Shown in pieces: positions 32,389 through 55,672 of a DNA stretch of 64,000 nt. The position numbers were made by a program, and so were the translations under genes. The DNA comes from Paragorgia papillata. Its lineage: Eukaryota > Cnidaria > Anthozoa > Scleralcyonacea > Coralliidae. Every line of letters begins with the position of its first letter. Positions within the stretch are counted from its first letter, which is position 1. The notes under the pieces were generated by a model. The model saw only the letters and a program-made list of their open reading frames with translations, did no database searches and had not been told where the DNA came from. The stretch covers positions 1,765,001 through 1,829,000 of the forward strand of contig JAWNZC010000471.1 of assembly GCA_035771165.1 (NCBI GenBank), given 5' to 3'.

Positions 32389-33101
32389 AGGCCCCGTTTT
32401 ACATGAAGTGGATCGACAGTCCAATCGGATCGAAAAACGCGAGTGAAGTCAATCCGGGCACATGTTTACATGGAGAATCCGATCTGCTTGGAACATTGTT
32501 TTCGGTTTTGGAACACTATTTTCTGTGCTTCCCTCAATGTCTGCCATTTAGCACGACACGCACCAACTTCACTCGTGTTTACTATTTACATGAATCAGAT
32601 TGGAGACATTCATGTCGATCCTTGCTTGAATCTCAACTGCGTTGAATCTCAAAAAAAACAACTCCACTGCATGGATTGACTTCACTGAGCCATCCGTTTC
32701 GATCAGATCGAAAACTCTCAATCTTTTCCATGTAAATGTAACGTGTTTTGGGGCCATAGTGAAGAGACTTTCTTCTCTGATTCTGGAACAACTTTATTGA
32801 CAAACGAGATTGAACAGCTGAACGTTACAAACGTCTTCTCTAGCTACATCGCACCTTCGGTTCTCACATCTCCATAGGCGTATGGGGCGGGGGGGGGGCT
32901 GCAGCCCCCCCCCCCCCCCAATTTTGGGAATCTAGAGAATTTTTGGGCAGCAAGAGAAATTTGGGCAAAGGGTTTTTTAAAAGTTTCCATTTTTCCGAAA
33001 GATAAATATTATTGATAATCAATAAGGTGAGACATTTTTATAACTCCCATTTGGAGATTTGACTTGGACACTCAATCCGCTTCATGTATAAAACAGGGCC
33101 T
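32389..33101. mobile_element. Inverted-repeat element, TTACATGAAG termini
   Basis: Ends AGGCCCCGTTTTACATGAAG and the complement of the right end. Relative to the copy at 55262-55672 it carries about 300 bp of extra sequence (roughly 32740-33045) that includes G- and C-runs. Confidence 0.65.
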
Positions 33102-33103
33102 GA

Positions 33104-33531
33104 GGGCCTGTTCACATGAGGCGAGTTATCTCGGGGGGGTAGGGTTATCCCTATCCCCCGAGATAACTCGGTGTTAGTTTATTTCCATGTTAAAAAAGTA
33201 AACCGTTCACATGAGACCGAGATAACTCGGGGGATAGGGATAACTCGGTCGGAGCGATAGGGTAACCCTAGCCCCAGAGTTATCCCTACCCCCATGTGAA
33301 CGCTTTCACCCGAGTTATCTCGGGGGGTAGGGTCAACTTAGGCATGCGTATTTATGCTGTTGCTCGGGATAACTCGGGGTGAAGCGTTCACATGAAGCTA
33401 GGGTTGTCTCGGGGGCCATGCAGGGACAACTCGGTAGTTGCGTTTTATCATGTGAAATAGGGTCAACTTTGACCCTAGCCCCCGAGTTATCCCTACCCCC
33501 CGAGATAACCCGGTCTCGTGTGAACAAGCCC
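33104..33531. mobile_element. MITE with CGAGTTATCTCGGGGG repeats
   Basis: Termini GGGCCTGTTCACATGAG and complement with multiple internal copies of GAGATAACTCGG in both orientations. TGA flanks both ends. Confidence 0.7.
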
Positions 33532-34699
33532 TGAGAGTTGAGACTCAAACATTTTTTGAGCATTCAAGGTTGACCAGCGTCTACCGCGAATCTCTGTTTT
33601 TTTCACCCAATATTTTTTGTTTGGTTTTATCACACGCATATATCTGCACGCCATATATATGAAACTTTAGCTACTTGTTTACACGACTTCCCACGTCTGG
33701 CTCGTGCAGATATACGTCTCGTTTCAAAAGCAAACCAGCTGCGCGGTTTTCACCAGTTGATTCATTATATCGTCGGTAAAATATCGTCGGTAAACATAGA
33801 TTAAGTTGACAGATTAGTCGAGTTATTTAGTCCGTGATCAAATTATTCGCCTGCATGGCAACCGTTTCCTTCAGGCCACTTATAGCTTGTAGCCCTTCGA
33901 AGGGACGAAAGAGCGAGGAAAATTTGTAAAAGCGTCGTGTTTTTGGCGAGAGAGCGTGAGTGACTGTTTGTTGAATCTACAAATGGTATGTACTTTAAAG
34001 AATTGAGTTTTAAAACGAAACAATTAAGCACTTGTGAATGTTAATTTTTTTAAATGTTTGTGGACAGGGATTGTATCCGTTAAACTGAACTTTATACTAT
34101 GAATGATTTATTGTACTGTACTGTACTGTACCTTGGTTATATATAAGTAGCCAGTAGGTGTTAGATGATGTGAAAATCGTTTGAAAGTTCCGAACTGGAG
34201 ATGATAACACAGCCTGCGAGATGATGATGATTATATATACATGTAGTCTTATGCCAGACGCTTCATGAAATATATTTATTAATTTGTGGCGTTGTTACGC
34301 ACTACAGGGACTCCATACATGCACACAGAGAGACCAAGACCCCATCCACATCCACACGTCTACGTTTTCCTAGTGTTTTCATATTGTTTCAGGTAATGAG
34401 ACCATTGTTTTCTGCTCCCCTGAGGACCGAGAACAATATGAAAACGCATATTGGACATGGCCCAAGATACGAATCGCGTGACTAGGATTATATTATTTGA
34501 AAAAAATTAACTGTTGCAGTAATTGCGGACACGGTACATATGTAACTATATTAGATACACTACTTTGGTACAGGCTTATGGTAAGCTGTTGTTTGATGTT
34601 TTTATTGAGAGGACTGAGCCTTTGAGCTTACAAATGAATGGTGACATGGCACTGATCTGAAACACTACTCTTGTTCAACGGGGAAAGATATTTACATGC
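33532..34699. other. Gene-free stretch; possible 5' UTR exon
   Basis: No coding evidence. A GTATGT donor-like site follows CTACAAATG at 33986; it could end an untranslated first exon of the kinase gene, but nothing else supports this. Confidence 0.2.
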
Positions 34700-35183
34700 T
34701 ACACGCGTAAAAACGCACAACTTGTTCACGGTTGTCAACAGGCGTGAACAATGTTGTGCTGCTCGCCGTGAACAATGTTGTGCTGCTCGCCCTGAACAAG
34801 TTGTCAACAAGTTGTTCACTTATGGTTCGAACAACTTGTTCACGGATAAATCAACAGTCATGAACAAGTTGTTCCAACAGCACATTTTTATAGCCAACAA
34901 CGTTGTTCGCACATGATACAACATGTTGTAACAGCATGACGAAATAACAACGATGAACAATAATGTTACAACAATGGTGAACATTGTTGATGTATCAACA
35001 CGTTCTTCGGTTGTTACAACATGCGTGAACAACGGTTGTTGTTTCATCAAGCTGTAACAACTTGTTGAAACAATGATGAACAATGTTGTTCATTTATCAA
35101 TGTTGTTCACACATGTCAACAAGTTGTTACAGCATTGTTCAGGCAACAATGCTGTAACAACTTGCGAGATTTTTACGCGTGTA
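34700..35183. mobile_element. AACAAGTTGTT-rich MITE, complete
   Basis: Termini TACACGCGTAAAAA/TTTTTACGCGTGTA enclose dense AACAAGTTGTT-like self-complementary repeats. Confidence 0.75.
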
Positions 35184-35227
35184 CCATATATAAAAAACCT
35201 TGATGGTGGTGAGCTGTCCAGATTTAC

Positions 35228-35390
35228 AGGCTATAATTTCCACTCAGGAAAATCTTCCGTAGGACCGGAACGGACAGGGACGTTTTCTTTGTCTTGTGAG
35301 CTCTCGGTCGGAACTAATGACGTTAACACAAAAGAAACTTTCCTGTCCGTTCCTGTCCTGCGGAAGATTTTCCTGTGTGGAAACTAGCCT
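35228..35390. mobile_element. 163-bp palindromic MITE
   Basis: Arms contain GGAAAATCTTCCGTAGGACC and complement; ends AGGCTA/TAGCCT. Confidence 0.7.
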
Positions 35391-35599
35391 TTAGGGCTTT
35401 GGCTCGGAAACTCAGTATTTTTTTCTTTATAAAATGACGTCAGTTTAGCAATTTTATATTAACATTACTTTTACATCGTAATATTAAGCCTATATATAGC
35501 ATTCTAGGGGCGATCTCATGGACCGGACTGGCCAGCTGAACCTCTTATTTACACAGGGTCTTTTGTTTCAACATTTCGTTTCATTTCGTTATAGCAGTT

Positions 35600-35949
35600 T
35601 GTTACAGCATCTCACTAGTGATCAGAAGGTTACTATAGTTGTACACACATGTAACCTACACTCTGTCATCTGAGTCCCAGTAGCTCAATGGTTAGAGCAT
35701 CTCACCAGTGATCAGAAGGTTACTAGTTGTACACACATGTAACCTACACTCTGTCATCTGAGTCTCAGTAGCTCAATGGTTAGAACATCTCACCAGTGAT
35801 CAGAAGCGGTTACTAGTTGTACACACATGTATTAAACTTACACTCTGTCATCTGAGTCCCAGTAGCTCAATGGTCGGAGCATCTCACCAGAAAGTTACTA
35901 GTTGTACACGCATACACTCATCTAGGTCTCAGTAGTCCAATGGTTAGAG
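35600..35949 (+). repeat. tRNA-like tandem array, ~86-bp unit
   Basis: Four to five units, each with TAGCTCAATGGTTAGAGCA (an A-box match) followed by GATCAGAAGGTTACTAG (a poor B-box) and a TACACACATGTAACCTACAC spacer. The units look like a degenerate tRNA-derived SINE head amplified in tandem, and no unit folds as a convincing functional tRNA. Confidence 0.65.
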
Positions 35950-36418
35950 CAGCCGGCTGCAAATAAATATATTTTCTTGACAGGACATGTGTCTGATCCA
36001 TTTCCAATTTTGGTCAGACATTACTAAAATTTGTTCGGACATAAAACCATTATCACTACATTTTGTTGGGCATAAACAGAATACAGTTCTGAGTTCATGA
36101 TATAAAGCCGGTTTCCGTGGCGGTCGTCTGACTCGTCTGTTTAGCGTCGCGCGCGTGTGTTATACTTATACATTGTTTTAATTAACTCCTTGGTACCAGA
36201 GTAATTAAATACTATCAGTTTCTCTCAGAAGACCTATTCAGTTACGGAAGATTTAAAATTCAAACATGCTCAATCTAGTCGATAGAATTACGAAAGGAAA
36301 TCGGAATTTTTCTCTCAAATTAAAAACAGAAGTTTCTCTTTCAACACTAGCATAAAGCCGAATTTCTTGATCAGACAATATATTTTATTTGCACGTTACA
36401 CTTTGTCCGATGTAAATA
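35950..36418 (-). mobile_element. Inverted copy of the CAGGGCTG element inside the tRNA-like array
   Basis: Reverse complement of most of 31106-31635; its terminal end is at 35950 and the other end is worn near 36418, after which tRNA-like units resume. Confidence 0.75.
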
Positions 36419-36520
36419 GTAATCTACACTCTATCATCTGAGTTTCAGTAGCTCAATGGTTAGAACATCTTACCAGTGCCGGATCAGGTCATCCGAAGGT
36501 TGTAGTTGTACACTGACATA
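36419..36520 (+). repeat. tRNA-like unit, continuation of the 35.6-kb array
   Basis: Contains AGTAGCTCAATGGTTAGAAC and the shared spacer. Confidence 0.55.
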
Positions 36521-37229
36521 ATAGCTCTTTTACCATTAGGGGATTTATGTTCGGAAGGCTTATTTTCGGTGAAGGGAGTAGCTAACAATCGTACTTAGTG
36601 TTTATGCACGGTCTGTTCAAATGGATGTCCCCTCCCCCCAAAAAGGTCTTATACTCGCCAAATGGCAAGCGAGTTGGTAAACTAGACAAAGGCTGCCACG
36701 ATATAAAACTGAAGTGACATCTAACTATTGATATAGTAATGTATTCTTCGCAAACCAGTACATATGTTCATTTAATATTTACGTCTTTGGAAAACACTTT
36801 ATTTTTCAATTCAAAGTTGATAGCTAGGGGGCCGTGAAACGTCAACGCAATAACGCGGCCACAACAACTATTCGACGTCACACGGTGGATCATTAACATA
36901 AATTTGTTTAGTTTACCTTGTGACGTCACAGGTACTGACATTTCGACTTAACACTTTGAGGCCTGGACCTCTCCCTATACTGAATAAAATCGTCTGGCGT
37001 TAGCCAGAATAAACCTTAAAGACTCGTCGTCAGGCTTCAAAGTGTTAAGAAATGGAAGTTTGGCAAGTTTAAATATAAAAATAAAGCACTTTCTAAACAC
37101 GTAAAAACAAAGTGAGCATATGTAGCAATATCAGCGATTTCAATATTTTATTATTATGAAATAAAGAAATTAGCGAAAATTTCATTTCATATAAGCACTT
37201 TAAAGTTTCAGTTGTTTTTGCTTGGTACA
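36521..37229. other. Gene-free stretch with a small foldback
   Basis: A foldback at 36951-37048 has arms CTTAACACTTTGAGGCCTG and complement around a GTCTGGCGTTAGCCAG core. That core recurs at 30440, 42195, 62330 and 63500. Confidence 0.5.
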
Positions 37230-37271
37230 AGCTGTCGTAAGTATAGTTCGACTCAGAGCTGGAGCTTTGAG

Positions 37272-37636
37272 CAGGGACGTAACCAGGATTTTGAGAGGGG
37301 GTAGCCGAAATCAAAATAAATTTATAGGGGGGTCCGGGGGCATGCTCCCCGGGGAAATTTTGAAATCGAGAGTCGCTGAAATGCCATTTCCTGGCTTTTG
37401 GAGGAAGATTTTACAGACTCTAAATGTTAAAAAACGTCATATAAAATACTCAAAACACGCAAACGTCACATAGATACTCAAAATACATACACTCAGTAGA
37501 TTGAATACACTGTTTACAGTTTATTTTCTGACACATTTCACATTGCGTCAGTTTTGTAGTTACATGTCTGTTGTTTTATATCAAAAGGGGGGGGGGGGGA
37601 GCCGCGGCTCCTACGTCGCTGGCTCCTACGTCCCTG
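37272..37636. mobile_element. hAT-type MITE with 8-bp GCTTTGAG duplication
   Basis: A 365-bp element with ends CAGGGACGTA/TACGTCCCTG, flanked by GCTTTGAG at 37264-37271 and 37637-37644. Its internal part resembles 58690-58830. It interrupts an older foldback whose arms contain CAAGCTGTCG and complement (37228, 37665). Confidence 0.88.
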
Positions 37637-37897
37637 GCTTTGAGTCAGTTTTCTGAGTTAACTACTTGCGACAGCTTGTGCAGCAAAGACAACTGATACA
37701 AAGTCTAAAACGTGGTCAACTGTCAAGATTTTAGATAACGAAATACTTGACGTTTTGCCGATGTTTCTAGCCAACGCTCTTGATCACAGTAAGGGTCTGA
37801 TTACATGGAGATTGGCAGATTGCCAATTGATTGAGATCCAGACGATATTCGAACTCACATATCATAAACAATCTCGGTCTGCCAGCTGAGTTCTAAT

Positions 37898-37970
37898 TAA
37901 AGTGGCTCAGTGGTTAGGAGTATCGTGACTCCCGTCTGGAACTCAGTGTTACTTACTAGTTGTACAGCAA
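37898..37970 (+). repeat. tRNA-like SINE head fragment
   Basis: GTGGCTCAGTGGTTAGGAG matches an A box; no convincing B box follows. Confidence 0.4.
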
Positions 37971-37994
37971 AAAATGAATCTTTAACAACTTTAA

Positions 37995-39092
37995 AGGGCA
38001 ATAGCACTAAAAATTATGTTTGTCTAATTTGAAAGAACTCATAAAGTTGTAATAGAACATCCTTTACAACTTTTTCGTATCTCTCTTCGTTTTCAAGATA
38101 TTTAAATTTGTTTGATATGTAAATGAATGGTCTCTGACGTCAGGTGTGGGGTAAAATAATTTCACATGTAGCAAAACAAGTTATATCTCTAAGGGGGCGA
38201 TTACATGGACCGGGCTGGCCCGGTTAACCGGGCTAGCCCGGTTAACCGGGCTAGCCCGCTTTATATATAAAACACATGTTGTTTTAACATTTCGATTACA
38301 TGGCAAGCGGGCTAGCCCGGTTTGCCGGGATCCCGGTTGTCGCAACCGGGCTAGCCCGGTTAACCGGGATGAAAATGTCCATGTAATCGTTTTCAGCCCG
38401 GCAAACCGGGCTGAAAAACTGTTGAACTCGCTTCGATACGCGTTCGTTTGCTTGACTGTGTGAATAAATAGTGCTGAAAGGAACTGAAATAGAACATCAA
38501 CGTTGTTTGTGTGTTTTGTGATCAAAGCGAAGATTTAATAAATTAATTAGTCTTCGTGAAGACGCTTTCCTGGGTTAGCTAAGACTTTAACAATCTTTTT
38601 AGTAACGATGGGCTTACAAAATAAATAATAGACTAATTAGTGTAAAACTGAAGTAAAACTAACGTAGATTTGCCCTTATTTACTTGATAATTGCGAATTT
38701 CGGCCTGAAATCATCCCGGCTTACCGGGCTAGCCCGCTCCATGTAATCGTTTTGTAAACTCATCCCGGTTAACCGGGCTAGCCCGGTTAACCGGGCCAGC
38801 CCGGTCCATGTAATCGCCCCCTAAGTTTGTTCAGCGAAATCATTTGAAACTGTGCACATAAAAGCTCCTTGCGACGCTGAACATTTCATGTTAGATATGT
38901 AAGTGATTTTGCTCTGTATGAAAATATTTTACCCCACTCCTGACGTCAGAGACCATCTCATTTATTACATATCAAACAAATTGAAATATCTTGAAAACGC
39001 AGAAAGATACGAAAAAATTGTAAAGGATCTTCTATTACAATTTTATGAGTTCTTTCAAATTAGACAAACTTAATTATTGTTGCCAATCCCCT
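37995..39092. mobile_element. TTAA MITE interrupted by a second MITE
   Basis: Same family as 46103-46525: TTAA at 37991-37994 and 39093-39096, ends AGGGCAATAGC and GCCAATCCCCT, arms with TTGTCTAATTTGAAAGAACT. The element at 38193-38821 splits it in the middle. Confidence 0.85.
38193..38821. mobile_element. Nested PIF/Harbinger-like MITE with TAA duplication
   Basis: A 629-bp element with ends GGGGGCGATTACATGGACCG/CATGTAATCGCCCCC, flanked by TAA at 38190-38192 and 38822-38824. The subterminal part is made of CCCGGTTAACCGGGCTAG palindromic repeats. Confidence 0.88.
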
Positions 39093-39178
39093 TTAAGCTG
39101 AAAACACTTTATACTAACGTAAAATAGAGATTTTTGCTAAATCTAGAAAAAATATTTCCGATGGTTTGGTGGTCTGAA

Positions 39179-39294
39179 GCCCCATTTACACTACGCTCAA
39201 CTTTTAGTACAGCTCGGATAAAATGGTATACGTACCAATTTTACCCGTGCTCCGAGCCGTACCAAAAATCAAGGGTAGTGTAAATGCATGGGCC
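39179..39294. repeat. Short inverted repeat
   Basis: GCCCCATTTACACTAC and complement enclose a ~80-bp loop with a second inverted pair. Confidence 0.55.
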
Positions 39295-39354
39295 TTGATG
39301 AGTTTGCCATGTATACCGTGTTTCCACATGTTTGGAATAATAAAACTTGCCTTA

Positions 39355-39575
39355 AGGCCTGGCCAAACGCTTTCAACATTTCAATGCAACATCGTTCAAC
39401 ATTGTTGAACGCATGTTGAACGAAAATTTGATGTTCAAATTTCGTTCAACACCATTCAACAACGTTCAACATCATTCAACAGGGTGGCCAAACGCTTTCA
39501 ACATGTTGAATCACGGTTGAGTTCAACAATATTGAACGATGTTGAATGAAATGTTGAAGGCGTTTGGCCAGGCCT
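39355..39575. mobile_element. MITE with AGGCCTGGCCAAACGC ends, TTA duplication
   Basis: A 221-bp element flanked by TTA (39352-39354, 39576-39578). The interior consists of GTTCAACATTGTTGAAC-type palindromes. Second member at 49169-49596. Confidence 0.82.
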
Positions 39576-39907
39576 TTATGATAAGTTATACGTACAGTAT
39601 ACATGTAGTGCATGTGGTACGTTTGCGAGCTTGGTGTAATGTAGCAGACGTTTAGTAGACGTTGGTCAAGTTCAAATACTCAGGAAATGTTTCTGAGTCC
39701 CAGGCAGCAAATTTTTGTAAAGCTTTATTGACAGTCAATGGCATCAGTTCCTGTCTGGGACTCGGGGAACATTCATGAGCAGCTGTGTTTTTATATCAGA
39801 TTTAGTAAAGCACGCGGCGGTTGCCGAACTGATAAAAAAACCACTTACTGCAAGTGTTTTGTTTTTGGCGTAGTAATGTTGAAAAATAACGTTGTATTCT
39901 TGGTTTG

Positions 39908-40010
39908 CACTTGACGTCGTCATAGCGGCCATGTTGGAGGAACGTTAACAAAAGAAACTCATTATTAGCAGCTATTGTGTTTGGAGTATGTTTTCCTCCA
40001 ACATGGCCGC
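39908..40010. repeat. Short inverted repeat
   Basis: GCGGCCATGTTGGAGGAA and complement flank a ~65-bp loop. Confidence 0.55.
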
Positions 40011-40206
40011 CGTATCTTTGTCTTCTAAATCTCAAGGGATTGATTGCAAGCCACCAATATTATAAGACGAGAAAAGTAACGGGGTGTTTACACGAGGCTC
40101 GTGGCCCAAACTCTGGCTGAACTGATTTCGGGTCGGTTGTAGTGTTTTTACTGTAGATCGTTTTCATGAGTCCGGCGTGAGATTCAGTTCACGCCGGCCT
40201 AATCTC

Positions 40207-40430
40207 TCGAGGCAACGGCCTCCGTGGCTCAGTGGTCAGAGCATTGCACTAGAATCGCAAGGTCGTGGGTTTGTCTTAAAATGTATATATTCTACACTCG
40301 AATTTTCCTTCACCAAAAATTCCGTAGAACATTCAGTGAAATGCCCAATATTAATTCTAATCTCAGGTCGCCTGTTAGACCGAACTGAAGCACTTTCACC
40401 TCTCAAACTCAATACGTTGTTTTAAATGAG
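40207..40430 (+). repeat. tRNA-derived SINE-like sequence
   Basis: Begins CCGTGGCTCAGTGGTCAGAG (A box) followed by GGTCGTGGGTTTG in B-box position, then a 130-bp unrelated tail. Divergent from a functional tRNA in the stems. Confidence 0.5.
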
Positions 40431-40579
40431 ATTGGTGTCAAATCCACATAAAATAATGATTCTCCGGCGGTCACGAGCTGTAAGGCAATTGACACGAATC
40501 TTGGAGTAACAGCGAAACCAAGCCTATGTAGTTTCAAGGCTGGCTTCATGTAAACAAAAACCGAAATGCAAAATTCAGG

Positions 40580-41460
40580 CCAGTGTCACAGGAAATATGT
40601 CCCCCCAAAAAATGTGTTCCCCCCCCAGGGACACATTTCCTAGGAAATATGTCCCCCCCTTCGGAAATTTACCCCCCCCCCCCCCCCTCAGAATGATTCC
40701 TTACAGGATAATTGATATACGTGTAATGTGTAAAACTTTTTAAAAGTAAAAAATATATATTTCTGAATGATAAATTAATTATAACAGCTAAATATATATT
40801 TACAAAAACTACAACATACAAACTTATTTATTTAATAAAAACTTTGGCTTAATTGGACTGTCACTAAACTAATCATTTTTACAACGTTTTGAGGGTGGAA
40901 CATGCATGAATGGCAAAGCCATTCCTGATCATTCTCAGGAAAAGAACTTAAATTATAGCAGATTTATCTAATGAAGTAAGCCAAGAAACTGTTTTAAATG
41001 CATTAGGATGGGAACCATTAAAACAACAGAGGGAAAAGGCAAAAGCAAAAATCATGTTTAAGATACTTAACAATATGGGGCCAGAATGTCTGAACAAACT
41101 ATTTACTTTCAGGCAAGACGTCTTAAGTCACAATCTTCGTGACAGTTCTTCTAAAGTGTGTTTGCCACAACCACGAACAAACAATATGAAAAAAAGTCTT
41201 ATGTTTGATGGCGCCTCAATATGGAATTCCCTACCATCAAACATAAGAGACAGTAAATCCTTTTCAAGCTTTAAACGAAAAATTGCTACTTATGTTGACA
41301 CAAACTAAGATTTTTCTCTATATCTATGTAAATACCGAAACTACAACCAATGTAATATAGCTGGTGAACAAATTTCCGAAGAAGGGGACATATTTCCTAG
41401 GAAATGTGTCCCTGGGTGGACATATTTTCGGGGGGACAAATTTACTGGGACACCTGTCCG
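40580..41460. mobile_element. Inverted-repeat element hosting a LINE fragment
   Basis: Both ends carry GGAAATATGTCCCCCC-type sequence or its complement (about 40583-40660 and 41385-41455). The enclosed part includes the reverse-transcriptase tail at 40985-41308. Confidence 0.55.
40985..41308 (+). pseudogene. Non-LTR retrotransposon 3' coding fragment
   Basis: An open frame whose C-terminus shows the K-I-L-N-N, L-P-Q-P-R-T-N and W-N-x-L-P pattern common to the end of LINE-type ORF2 proteins in cnidarians, then a TAA stop. Only about 90-105 residues survive; RT and endonuclease domains are absent. Confidence 0.65.
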
Positions 41461-41626
41461 AGTTGAGGCCAGCCTCATGTAAACACCCCCCTAAAGCTAA
41501 ATTTATGTAAATCAGGAGGATTCTTTATCAACCACGGACATGGTACTGATTTCCTTTGTGTTTTCCTCATGAATTATTAATGATTTTTTGAAATCTTTTT
41601 AACTAAGATCCCCCGATGATTTTTAC

Positions 41627-53290
<11,664 letters not shown>

Positions 53291-53329
53291 AATTATATAT
53301 ATATATATATTATATAGACATATATAAAA

Positions 53330-53975
53330 TAATGCGCTGCGTAGGCAGCGTTTTCGATAGAACAAAGTGAAAAGGTGGTAAACTGTCGAGAAATTTTTAG
53401 TAACGAAATACTGATCTTTCGAGCGTAGCCTTTCATCAGAGTATAATAAACACTTATTTGCTGGCGCCGAGGGAAACAGTGTGTTTTGTGGTCCCGAGAC
53501 TGCCGTTGTTTCCCGAGGCGAAGCCGAGGGCAACAATGAGCAGTCGAGCGGAGGGGCCACAAAACACACTGTTTTCCCGAGGTACCAGTAAATAAGTGTT
53601 TTGTTATATATCAAGTGTCAAATGACAACAAAAATGTTGAGTAAAATCTTCAGACATTGTTTTTAATGAAAGAAAACTGGAGAAAACAAAGACAAACTGA
53701 ACCTGACCATCTACTTCCAGTTTTGATATTTTTCCCTAGAGAAAAATAAATGTAATGATACCCGCTGCCATGGGTTACGCGGGCAACATCACGATTTTCG
53801 GACCGCCACGCGAGGACCGCTCGCCCAATCAGAGAGCTAGAAAAACGGACTTTGACGATTAAGGGCCTTGTTGTACTCTGATGAAGAGCTCCGCTGGAAA
53901 CACCAGTATTTCGTTGCTAACAATCTCGGCAGTTTACCATCGTTTTACTTTGCTCTATACATTATTAATTAAAGA
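53330..53975. repeat. Foldback downstream of CAMKK with nested MITE
   Basis: Outer arms (53345-53450, 53880-53970) share GGTAAACTGTCGAG and CATCAGAGTA motifs in inverse orientation. Nested inside is a MITE at 53447-53606 with AACACTTATTT ends and AAACAGTGTGTTTTGTGG arms. An AATAAA at 53745 could serve the kinase transcript. Confidence 0.65.
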
Positions 53976-54099
53976 ATATACAATTACTCGTATAAACATA
54001 TATACATACTAGTATATACAACATACTATGGATCGTTTTCACTCACTTGATCGGTGGCTCCGTTGTTGTGGTGAAACAATACGAAATGTTTGAATAAGA

Positions 54100-54505
54100 A
54101 CACAGTACCCCAAGCTCAAACTATGAGACGTTTATTATATTTCCAACGGTTTATATTATAACGAAGTGACTGTTAAAGCTGTAAAATGTGATATAAATGC
54201 TTACCTTTTATCTTTGTGTGTTAATTTGTTGATTTGTCCGTGTAAGGAAACTGATTTGGACGTTCACATGCCTTTGAACAACTCGCATTACTGATACCCT
54301 ATAAATAATAATGCGAGTTGTTCAAAGGCGTGTGAACGTTCAAATCAGTTTCCTTACACGGACAAATCAACAAATTAACACACAAAAATAAAAGGTAAGC
54401 ATTTATATCAAATTTTACAGCTTTAACAGTCACTTCGTTATAATAACCGTTGAAAATATAATAAACTGGTAAACATCGTCTCATAGTTTGAGCTTGGGGT
54501 ATCTG
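54100..54505. repeat. Large near-perfect palindrome
   Basis: Arms of about 195 bp (54105-54297, 54300-54497) are inverted copies with a loop of only a few bases. Both contain TTCCTTACACGGACAAATCA or complement. Confidence 0.85.
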
Positions 54506-54654
54506 TGATAAGAATAGAGTTAATTCCTATAGGGTAAAGATTGTGCACCAATATTATGGCCGCCGTGACGTCAGATGAAAACCAAGAATAGTATATACAT
54601 TAACATACTTTATTATATGGCTGGGCTTGTTTTCGGGTCATTACGCCAAACGGC

Positions 54655-54765
54655 GCACGCTGATTGGTTGCTGAGAGGTCCGGAAAAAGCCGTAATGCCC
54701 TCTCGGCACTGTGAGAAGGGCATTACGTCCTTTTTAATGACCTGCAAGTTTTGGCGGGAAAATTA
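54655..54765. repeat. Short inverted repeat
   Basis: GTCATTACGCC and GGCATTACG motifs around GTAATGCCCTCTC/GAGAAGGGCATTAC. Confidence 0.5.
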
Positions 54766-55022
54766 CTGAGTTGATTTGAATGAAAATAAAAGCGAATTAG
54801 ATATATTCGTTGGAAAATTTTGAACAATAATACGTCCTGAAACATCAGTGTTTCTTTTTATAAAAACTTCTTATTTAAAAGCGCGAAAAATAAAAGCCTA
54901 ACAGGTATAAACGTGAAGCGAAACGAACAAGCTGAAAAGTAAGAACTAAGGTGAACAGTGACACCTGATCAAGACAAACGTAGAACTAAAAACAGATAAG
55001 AAAACAAACCAAAAGCCATATA

Positions 55023-55200
55023 ATAAAAGGTCTGTACGGGAAAGTATTTGCCCTCGGTTTCCCTCCCACAAACCTCGCTCCTTCGTCGCTCGGTCTGTAC
55101 GAAAACTTCGGGCAAATACTTTCCCGTACAGACCTCGAACTCGGTTAATAAGCCTTTAATAAAGAGATTATTAACCGAGAACGAAGTTCTTGACAGTACG
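55023..55200. repeat. Two overlapping foldbacks
   Basis: GGTCTGTACGGGAAAGTATT pairs with its complement at 55116-55136; GAACTCGGTTAATAA pairs with its complement at 55170-55187. Confidence 0.7.
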
Positions 55201-55261
55201 GACCAAGCCTGCTGGTGATCGGTTTGGTACAAAAAGACCGAGGTCTGATGATTTCTTGTAC

Positions 55262-55672
55262 GCTGTTTACATGAAGCGGATTGACAGTCCAATTGGATTG
55301 AAAAAGGCGAGTAAACTCAATCCCATTCCCCGGGCACATGTTTACTGTACATGGAGAATCCGATCTGCTTGGAACATTGTTTTCGGTTTTGGAACACTAT
55401 TTTCTGTGCTTCCCTCGATGTCTGCCATTTAGCACGACATGCACCAACTTCACTCATGCGTATCAAGTCATTTTCAAGTCAAACCGTGTTTAGATGAATC
55501 AGATTGGAGACATTCAAGTCGATCCTTGCTTGAATCTCAAGTCAAACCACTCCTCTGCGTGGATTGACTTCAGCCATCCGTTTCGATCAGATCGAAAACT
55601 TTCAATCTTCTTCATGTAAACACAACAAGGAGATTTGACTTGAACGCTCAATCCGCTTCATGTAAGCAGAGC
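55262..55672. mobile_element. Inverted-repeat element, TTACATGAAG termini, second copy
   Basis: Same family as 32389-33101 but without the extra 300 bp. Both ends carry TTTACATGAAGCGGATTGA or complement. Confidence 0.7.

Noticed and set aside
33843..34031. 62-codon minus-strand frame near 33.9 kb
   Set aside because: No domain, no splice partner, and typical of chance length.
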